Made by a program: the position numbers and the translations under genes. A model generated the notes under the pieces. The model was not told where the DNA came from. It made no database searches and saw only the letters and a program-made list of their open reading frames with translations. From DASTBU01 sp035711845 (GTDB lineage: Bacteria > Acidobacteriota > Vicinamibacteria > Vicinamibacterales > 2-12-FULL-66-21), in NCBI GenBank assembly GCA_035711845.1, contig DASTBU010000156.1, positions 1 through 49,005 on the forward strand: a stretch of DNA of 49,005 nt, in the 5' to 3' direction. Numbering within the stretch: the stretch's first letter is position 1; each line of letters begins with the position of its first letter. Positions 42,901 to 49,005 of the stretch are shown here, one piece after another.

Positions 42901-45312
42901 ATGAAAACACTGGAGATGGCAATCGATCCGGTCTGCGGCATGACCGTCGATACGGCAACGGCGGCGGCGACGTGGGACTACAAGGGTGAGCGGTATTACT
43001 TCTGCCATCCGTCCTGCGCGCAGCGGTTCAAGTCCGACCCCGCGTCGTTCCTTCACCCTGAACCTGCACCGCAAGCGCCTGTCGTGCCAAAGGGAACCCA
43101 GTACATCTGCCCGATGGATCCGGAGGTCCGCCAGGATCGTCCCGGCGCCTGCCCGAAGTGCGGCATGGCGCTCGAGCCTGATCTCTCGACTGCCCCCCCG
43201 ACGCGCGTCGAATACACGTGCCCCATGCATCCGGAGATCGTTCGCGACGACCCGGGGGCATGTCCGGTCTGCGGGATGGCGCTCGAGCCCCGTACCGTGA
43301 CCGTGGAGGAACTGCCGAACCCAGAGCTGATCGACATGACGCGGCGGCTCTGGATCTCCGCGCTGCTCGGGCTTCCGGTCTTCCTGCTCGCGATGGGCGA
43401 CATGGTGCTTGGTATGGGGCTCGGCGGACGCCTCGACGTGCAGGTTACGAACTGGGTCGGGCTCGTGTGCGCTACGCCGGTGGTTCTCTGGGGAGGCTGG
43501 CCGTTCTTCGAGCGTGGGTGGGCGTCGATCGAGAACCGTCACGCGAACATGTTCACGCTGATTGCCCTCGGCGTGGGCGCCGCGTACCTGTTCAGCGTGG
43601 CCGGCACCCTCGTGCCGAACGCGTTTCCGGAAGGGTTTCGTCTCCACGGCGTGGTCGAAACGTATTTCGACACTGCTGTCGTGATCACCGTCCTCGTCCT
43701 CCTCGGTCAGGTGCTCGAGCTGAGGGCACGTGGACGGACCAGCGCCGCTATCAGGCAGTTGCTCGGTATGGCCCCCCGGACGGCGCGCGTGATCCGGAAC
43801 GGGACGGAAACCGACGTACCGATTGGCGACGTGCGCGTGGGCGACCTGCTGCGCGTTCGCCCGGGCGAGAAGATCCCGGTCGATGGTGTCGTGGTGGACG
43901 GCCGGAGCTCGGTCGATGAGTCGATGGTCAGCGGCGAGCCGATACCCGTCGAGAAGGACAGCGGGAGCCGGCTGACCGGCGCGACCATCAACGGCACGGG
44001 AAGCCTGACCATGCGAGCCGAACGCGTCGGCAGCGACACGCTGCTCGCGCAGATCGTGCGCATGGTCAGCGACGCGCAGCGGTCGCGCGCCCCGATTCAA
44101 CGGCTCGCGGATGTGATCGCCTCCTACTTCGTGCCGTCCGTCGTCCTGGTTGCGATGCTCGCCTTCATCGCCTGGGCGACGTGGGGCCCTGAGCCCCGGC
44201 TGGCGATGGCGTTGCTGGCCGCCGTCGCCGTCCTGATCATCGCGTGCCCGTGCGCGCTGGGGCTGGCAACGCCGATGGCCATCATGGTCGGTACCGGGCG
44301 GGGAGCGCGCGCCGGCGTCCTGATCAAGAACGCCGAGGCGCTGGAGCGTCTCGAAAAGGTGGACACGCTCGTCTTCGACAAGACGGGCACGCTGACCGAG
44401 GGGAAACCCCGACTCGCGCAAGTGACCGCCGTTGCTCCGTTCAGCGAGGCCGACGTGCTCCGCTTCGCTGCGGGCCTCGAGCAGGCCAGCGAGCATCCGC
44501 TTGCGGCGGCGATCGTGGCGGGGGCCCGACAGCGCGGGTTGGAGCCGCCAACGGTTTCCGGGTTCGACTCGGTGACCGGACGCGGTGTCATCGGAACAGT
44601 CGAGGGACGGCATCTGTTGCTGGGCAACGAGGGATTGCTGGACCAACGGGGCATCGACGTGTCGTCCGTGTCGAGCGCCGACGCGTTGCGCAATCAGGGC
44701 CAGACGGTCATGCTCCTCGCCGTCGATGGACGCCTGGCCGGCACGATCTCGGTTGCCGATCCGATCAAGGCATCAACCGAAGAAGCCGTCGGGCTCCTGC
44801 ACGCGGAGGGATTGCGGCTGGTGATGCTGACCGGTGACAGCAAGGTCACTGCCAGCGCGGTAGCATCGAAGCTGGAGATCGACGAGGTGGTGGCCGAGGT
44901 GCTGCCCGACCAAAAGCGGGACGTCATCCGCCGCCTGCAGTCAGAGGGCCGGATCGTGGCGATGGCAGGCGACGGGATCAACGATGCGCCGGCACTCGCC
45001 GAAGCCGCCGTCGGGATTGCCATGGGTACCGGGACCGACGTGGCGATCGAAAGCGCCGGGATCACGCTCGTCAGCGGCGATCTGCGGGCGATCGTGCGCG
45101 CCCGGCGCCTGAGCCGCGCCACCATGCGCAACATCCGCCAGAACCTCTTCCTGGCATTCGTCTACAACGCGATCGGCGTTCCGGTGGCTGCCGGCGTCCT
45201 CTATCCGTTTCTCGGACTGCTGATCAGCCCGATCTGGGCGAGCGCCGCCATGACCTTCAGCTCGGTGTCCGTCATTGGGAATGCGCTGAGGTTGAGGCGC
45301 GTGGCACTGTGA
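42901..45312 (+). CDS. copA: Copper-translocating P1B-type ATPase (CopA-like) with YHS and two CPMHP domains
   Basis: An 803-aa Cu(I) export pump in the inner membrane. The N-terminus has no classical HMA domain. It has a YHS domain (DPVCGMTV ... CHPSCAQRF, 9-47) and two CPMxPE...CPxCGMxLEP metal-binding modules (about 70-98 and 105-142). The membrane part has eight helices with the CPC motif at 449-451. The phosphorylated Asp is D493 in FDKTGT; the SEHPLA motif has H532; GDGINDAP is in the P domain. Start ATG 42901 has AAGGG about 9 nt upstream. It follows the CueR-like gene and repeat DNA. The end abuts the ACGTGC repeat. Confidence 0.95.
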   Translation: MKTLEMAIDPVCGMTVDTATAAATWDYKGERYYFCHPSCAQRFKSDPASFLHPEPAPQAPVVPKGTQYICPMDPEVRQDRPGACPKCGMALEPDLSTAPPTRVEYTCPMHPEIVRDDPGACPVCGMALEPRTVTVEELPNPELIDMTRRLWISALLGLPVFLLAMGDMVLGMGLGGRLDVQVTNWVGLVCATPVVLWGGWPFFERGWASIENRHANMFTLIALGVGAAYLFSVAGTLVPNAFPEGFRLHGVVETYFDTAVVITVLVLLGQVLELRARGRTSAAIRQLLGMAPRTARVIRNGTETDVPIGDVRVGDLLRVRPGEKIPVDGVVVDGRSSVDESMVSGEPIPVEKDSGSRLTGATINGTGSLTMRAERVGSDTLLAQIVRMVSDAQRSRAPIQRLADVIASYFVPSVVLVAMLAFIAWATWGPEPRLAMALLAAVAVLIIACPCALGLATPMAIMVGTGRGARAGVLIKNAEALERLEKVDTLVFDKTGTLTEGKPRLAQVTAVAPFSEADVLRFAAGLEQASEHPLAAAIVAGARQRGLEPPTVSGFDSVTGRGVIGTVEGRHLLLGNEGLLDQRGIDVSSVSSADALRNQGQTVMLLAVDGRLAGTISVADPIKASTEEAVGLLHAEGLRLVMLTGDSKVTASAVASKLEIDEVVAEVLPDQKRDVIRRLQSEGRIVAMAGDGINDAPALAEAAVGIAMGTGTDVAIESAGITLVSGDLRAIVRARRLSRATMRNIRQNLFLAFVYNAIGVPVAAGVLYPFLGLLISPIWASAAMTFSSVSVIGNALRLRRVAL

Positions 45313-45470
45313 CACGTACGACGTGCTATGTGCTGTGTGCGACGTGCTGCTTGTCACGTGCGACGTGCGACATCCGACGAGCACGTTGGACGTCGCACGA
45401 GCACGTTGGACGTCGCACGTGACAAGTCGCACGTTGAACGTCGCACGTAGCACGTCGCACGTGACAAGGG
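45313..45470. repeat. ACGTGC-family repeat, copy 3, forming a large inverted repeat
   Basis: The convergent spacer of copA and the second ADOP gene is filled by ACGTGC-type units. The first half is in one orientation, the second half reversed. CTTGTCACGTGCGACGTGC at 45350-45368 is repeated as a perfect inverted copy at 45450-45468, and further AGCACGTTGGACGTCGC units occur twice between them (near 45380 and 45400). The RNA could form a long hairpin on either strand, so it may end both converging transcripts. Confidence 0.85.
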
Positions 45471-45476
45471 CCAGCC

Positions 45477-47921
45477 TCATTCCTGCCTCAAGACGACCAG
45501 CGGATCGACGCGGGTGGCGCTCCGGGCGGGGATCAGGCAGGCGACAACGGCGACCAGTACGATGATCAGCGTGACGCCGGCCAGCGTGAGTGGATCGTTC
45601 GGCTCCACGTTGAAGAGCAGGGAGCCGAGCGTGCGGTTGACGAGAAACGATCCCGCAATGCCGGCCGCCACGCCGATCCCCGTCAGCAGGAGGCCGTGCC
45701 GCAGGATCATTCCGAGCACGGCGGATCTGTCCGCGCCGAGCGCCATCCGGATCCCGATCTCCTGACGACGCTCCGCGACCGCGTACGACAGGATTCCGTA
45801 GGTGCCGATGGCCGCCAGCAGCAGCGCCAGCCCGGCGAACACGGTCAGCAGCAGCGCCAGGAACTGTGGCCGCGCGACGCTCGCCTCGAACACATCGTCC
45901 ATCGTCCGCATCCGCACGATGGGCAGCGATGTATCGATCTCGCGAACCGCCGCGCGAAGCTGGGGCGCCAGCGCTTCGTAGGGCAGCGACGAGCGAACCG
46001 CGATGTTCATGTTGGAGGGCGCGAAACCGAAGAGCCGGGGCGCCTGGTCGGCGAGGAAGAACACCTCGGTTCCGGCGGGTTCGTCGACGCCGCCCTGCTT
46101 CAGGTCCTTGAGCACACCCACGATTCGGGCAAACGGGAGTGGCTGTGACGACTGGGGCCGGATGCCGCGGCCAATGGGGTCCGTGTCGGGATAGAACTTT
46201 TTGGCCAGCGCCTCGTTGATGAGTGCCACCGGTCCGCCCGTGACGTCGCCCGGCTCGAACCCACGGCCGGCGAGCACCGGGATCTTCATCGTCTCCACAT
46301 AGTTCACAGACACGGTGTTGTAGTAGTCCACGTTGTGGATTGGCCCGCCTTCGACCTTCGGAACGCCCTCGAAGTCCGTGTCGTTCGCGTTGACCGGGCG
46401 TGACGGCGGCAGCCCCGTCATGGTGGCGACGTTCTGCACTCCAGGTATCTGCTGGATCCGATCGAGGAGCCGGGCGAACACATCGACCCGGAGCTGCGGT
46501 GCGGGGTACGAAGCGTTGGGCAGCACGAGCCCGAACGTGCTGAGCCGCGATCGATCGAAGCCCGGATCGACTTGCATCAGGTTCCAGAAGCTGCGAACGA
46601 GCAGCCCCGCGCCGACGACGAGCATCATGGCGAGCGCGACCTCCGCCATCACCAGGACGTTGCGCACGCGCGTGCGCGCGGCGCCGGCGCTCGTGCGTGC
46701 GCCCCCCTCCTTCAGCGCGTTGCCGACAGACTGCTCGCGCAGGTGGGCCAGCGGAGCCAGACCGAACGCCATTCCGGTGGCGATCGCCACGCCGAGCGTG
46801 AAGAGCATCACGCGCCAGTCGAGCGAGATCTCGGTGGCGCGCGGAATGCTCTCCGGGTAGGCGGTCAGCAACGCCGTCAGCCCGAACACGGCCAGCGCGG
46901 CACCAACGATGGCCCCCATCACCGCGATCACGACTCCTTCGGTCAGGAACTGCCTCAGCAGGCGGCCCCGTCCCGCCCCGAGCGCCGCGCGGACCGCGAA
47001 CTCGCGATGGCGCGAATCGGCCCGTGCGAGCAGCAGGTTCGCCAGATTCGCGCAGGCGATGAGGAGCACGAACGCGACCGCGCCCTGAAGGACCCACAGC
47101 GCCGTTTTCACGTTGCCGACAACGTCACCCTGGAGATCGTCGATGCGAATCCGGTGCAGCTTCGTGTTCGGGACGTGCTCGGCCCTGGCCATGTCCTTCC
47201 AGCTGCCGAGCATGCGCTCCAGATCCACACGTGCCTGGGCCAGCGTGACGCCGGGCTTCAACCGCCCAATCAGGTACAGGAAATGGCCGCCGCGGCTGCC
47301 AGGCGCCTGCGGATCGATCGTCAGCGGCAGCCACAGCTCCACACGCTGGTCGTGCACGTCGAACCCAGCAGGCATCACCCCCACGATCCGCGTCGTCACG
47401 CCATCGATTGTGGTCGTCGTTCCGAGGATGGCGGGATTCCCGCCGAAGCTCCGCTTCCACAACTCGTGGGACAGGACCGCCACGTCCTCGGCCTTCGGAA
47501 GCGTGTCCTCGCGCGTGAATGTCCGTCCGAGCAATGGGTTCACCCCGAGCACCGGGATCAGCTCGTGTGTCACGAGCGCTGTGACCGGCCGGCTGGGCTG
47601 GTCCGTTCCGAGGTTGGCAGCCCTTACCGTGTACGCCCCCACCCCCTCGAAGCTCTGGTTCCAGTCGCGGAACTCGATGAACTCCGGCGCCGAGACCCAG
47701 AACTGGTCGAAGCCGAGGGAGGGAAACTGGCTGGTGATGAACATCAGCCGCTGGGACTCTGGATAGGGCAGCGGTCGCAGGACAACCCCGTTGACGACGC
47801 TGAAGATGGCGCTGTTGGCGCCGATGCCGAGCGCGAGCGTGAGGATGGTGAGCGCCGCGAACCCGGGGCTCTTCCGGAGCTTGCGCAGCGCGTACCGGAC
47901 GTCCTGTCTGAATGAGATCAT
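45477..47921 (-). CDS. ADOP-family ABC transporter permease (second copy)
   Basis: An 814-aa ADOP-type permease. It begins with MISFRQDVRYALRKLRKSPG and the first helix ALTILTLALGIGANSAIFSV. The MacB-type periplasmic domain (about 55-240) and the two FtsX domains (about 275-400 and 690-805, with RRQEIGIRMALGADRSAVL) are complete. It ends RVDPLVVLRQE. It is only broadly similar to the copy at 29571-32048. Both are minus-strand, both end at a block of ACGTGC repeats. The substrate is unknown and no ATPase is nearby. Confidence 0.93.
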   Translation of the reverse strand: MISFRQDVRYALRKLRKSPGFAALTILTLALGIGANSAIFSVVNGVVLRPLPYPESQRLMFITSQFPSLGFDQFWVSAPEFIEFRDWNQSFEGVGAYTVRAANLGTDQPSRPVTALVTHELIPVLGVNPLLGRTFTREDTLPKAEDVAVLSHELWKRSFGGNPAILGTTTTIDGVTTRIVGVMPAGFDVHDQRVELWLPLTIDPQAPGSRGGHFLYLIGRLKPGVTLAQARVDLERMLGSWKDMARAEHVPNTKLHRIRIDDLQGDVVGNVKTALWVLQGAVAFVLLIACANLANLLLARADSRHREFAVRAALGAGRGRLLRQFLTEGVVIAVMGAIVGAALAVFGLTALLTAYPESIPRATEISLDWRVMLFTLGVAIATGMAFGLAPLAHLREQSVGNALKEGGARTSAGAARTRVRNVLVMAEVALAMMLVVGAGLLVRSFWNLMQVDPGFDRSRLSTFGLVLPNASYPAPQLRVDVFARLLDRIQQIPGVQNVATMTGLPPSRPVNANDTDFEGVPKVEGGPIHNVDYYNTVSVNYVETMKIPVLAGRGFEPGDVTGGPVALINEALAKKFYPDTDPIGRGIRPQSSQPLPFARIVGVLKDLKQGGVDEPAGTEVFFLADQAPRLFGFAPSNMNIAVRSSLPYEALAPQLRAAVREIDTSLPIVRMRTMDDVFEASVARPQFLALLLTVFAGLALLLAAIGTYGILSYAVAERRQEIGIRMALGADRSAVLGMILRHGLLLTGIGVAAGIAGSFLVNRTLGSLLFNVEPNDPLTLAGVTLIIVLVAVVACLIPARSATRVDPLVVLRQE

Positions 47922-47929
47922 GCCCGCGT

Positions 47930-47959
47930 TTGACGAGTAATTCGACAGAAAGGTTTAGT
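47930..47959 (+). promoter_or_regulatory. Weak promoter candidate for the gene at 48085
   Basis: TTGACG (47930-47935) and TTTAGT (47954-47959) are 18 bp apart, in the divergent spacer. The 5' leader would be about 115 nt. The fit is moderate and could be chance. Confidence 0.3.
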
Positions 47960-48084
47960 ACCGGCAGGAAGTCGACCATTTCAGCCTTCTTCAGCCTCCC
48001 CTCAGGACTCCTCACGGCCGGCCGGCCTAATCTGCATCCTGGACACGCGCGGAGGCTCCCCGGCCTGTACGCAAAGGAGGAGTC

Positions 48085-48927
48085 ATGTGGGCACGTCTTT
48101 CGGCGGCGGTCCTGATCCTGACCGTTCTGGTGGGTGCGCCGGCCATGGCGGCTGCGCAGGAGCCCCCGATCACCACCTACGAGTTGAAGCTGCGTGACGG
48201 ATCCCGTCTATACGGCACCATCGAGGTCGTGGACGAGCAGACGATCTCGTTTCGCACCATCACCGGAACCCTGCTCACGCCGGCACGGGCCGACATCGTG
48301 TCGCTCGAGCCGGTCACGGGCATCGTTCGCGGCGGCGAGTTCCTGGCCGACGATCCGAACCGGACGCGACTCTTCTTCGGACCGACCGGACGCGCGCTGC
48401 CGAAGGGGCAGGTCTATTTCGGCACGTTCCAGATCATCATGCCGTGGGTGCAGGTCGGCGTGACCGATCGATTCTCGATCGGAGGCGGCACACCGCTCGT
48501 GTTCGGGCTCGACGAGTCCGAACGGCCCTTCTGGATCACGCCGAGGATTCAGCTGTTCGATCGCGACGCCTTCCACGCGGGCGCAGGCGCCATTCACATT
48601 CTGGGTTTCGATGGCGAGTCAGCGGGCATCGTCTACGGGGTGACGACCACCGGCACCGCTTCGTCGTCGTTGACCGTCGGCGCCGGGATGGCATACAACA
48701 CGGACGACGGCCGCGCGGCTGTCGTGATGATTGGAGGCGACCATCGGATCCGGCGGAACCTGAAGCTGATTACCGAGAACTATGTGTGGAAGGGTGGCGG
48801 TGGGATCCTCTCCGGCGGCGTGCGATTCATCGGCGATCGGCTGTCGGCCGATGTCGGTCTGGCCGTCCCGCTGAACGTGGGGGCGTTGGTCGCGTTCCCG
48901 ATAGTGAATTTCGTGTATGTATTCTGA
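48085..48927 (+). CDS. Exported beta-rich (outer-membrane-type) hypothetical protein
   Basis: A 280-aa protein with a signal peptide (LSAAVLILTVLVGAPAMA, cut near AAAQE). The first mature part (LKLRDGSRLYGTIEVVDE, then ISFRTITGTLLTPARADIVSLEP) is a small barrel-like segment. From residue 110 on, alternating amphipathic strands with Gly/aromatic girdles and the final VYVF, ending in Phe, suggest a small beta-barrel in the outer membrane. I do not recognise a named family. Start ATG 48085 is fixed by AAAGGAGGAG just upstream. Confidence 0.75.
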   Translation: MWARLSAAVLILTVLVGAPAMAAAQEPPITTYELKLRDGSRLYGTIEVVDEQTISFRTITGTLLTPARADIVSLEPVTGIVRGGEFLADDPNRTRLFFGPTGRALPKGQVYFGTFQIIMPWVQVGVTDRFSIGGGTPLVFGLDESERPFWITPRIQLFDRDAFHAGAGAIHILGFDGESAGIVYGVTTTGTASSSLTVGAGMAYNTDDGRAAVVMIGGDHRIRRNLKLITENYVWKGGGGILSGGVRFIGDRLSADVGLAVPLNVGALVAFPIVNFVYVF

Positions 48928-48929
48928 CG

Positions 48930-49005
48930 GAGCTTCCAGCTTCCAGCTTCGAGCTTCCAGCTTCGAGCTTCCAGCTTCGAGCTTCCAGTTGCAGTTTCCA
49001 GCTCG
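48930..49005. repeat. AGCTTCCAGCTTCG tandem repeat, continues past the window
   Basis: From directly after the last stop codon the sequence repeats AGCTTCCAGCTTCG, with units of about 7 bp (AGCTTCC, AGCTTCG), and degenerates at the end. The AGCT core is shared with the block at 962-1073. The right limit is outside the window. Confidence 0.85.

Overview
The window is about 49 kb of high-GC bacterial DNA with strong third-position GC bias and tight gene packing. It carries two ~820-residue 'acidobacterial duplicated orphan permease' (ADOP) genes without partner ATPases, DUF4159/MoxR/DUF58/BatA/DUF4175 genes, many secreted peptidase-like proteins, and low-complexity tandem repeats in the spacers. 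Together these point to an Acidobacteriota chromosome, probably Vicinamibacteria-like; the class is an inference. I see no phage, integrase, IS element, CRISPR, rRNA or tRNA.

Layout. 1-9644: an operon of DUF4159 - MoxR ATPase - DUF58 - BatA-like VWA membrane protein - a large DUF4175 protein with a Gln/Gly collagen-like tract - a second DUF4159 protein. 9645-15885: a lysine/diaminopimelate operon (asd, lysC, dapB, dapA, dapD, dapE-like) behind a consensus promoter and a leader with mutually exclusive terminator and antiterminator hairpins. 16005-20330 (minus strand): an S9 prolyl-oligopeptidase-type peptidase, a TauE/SafE permease and a Tat-exported metallo-beta-lactamase-fold protein. 20419-24788: an M16 zinc peptidase followed after 5 bp by a GH13 alpha-amylase-family protein. 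24789-29375: small single genes (unknown 100-aa protein, GNAT, SRPBCC-like, DUF1905/YdeI-like, BON, EthD, and an exported protein with a HipA/PI-kinase-like catalytic signature). 29571-34934: ADOP permease, CPA2 antiporter with TrkA domains, and an MBL-fold hydrolase.

35186-35737 is the most notable gene: a peroxiredoxin interrupted by one in-frame TGA exactly at the peroxidatic cysteine, followed 21 nt later by the loop of a hairpin that fits a bacterial SECIS. I read it as a selenoprotein. After it come truA, a CLC channel with CBS domains and a TPR protein (minus strand), a RidA/ornithine-cyclodeaminase-like pair, a copper module (sialidase-fold protein, CueR-like regulator with a near-perfect CueR box, CopA-type ATPase with YHS and two CPMHP zinc-ribbon-like domains), a second ADOP permease and an outer-membrane-type protein.

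A second theme is the spacers. At least nine hold short, imperfect tandem repeats of 7-15 bp units, several palindromic. One ACGTGC-type family recurs in three places and sits directly at the 3' end of both ADOP genes. One repeat block has become the coding sequence of the CueR-like protein's C-terminal tail.
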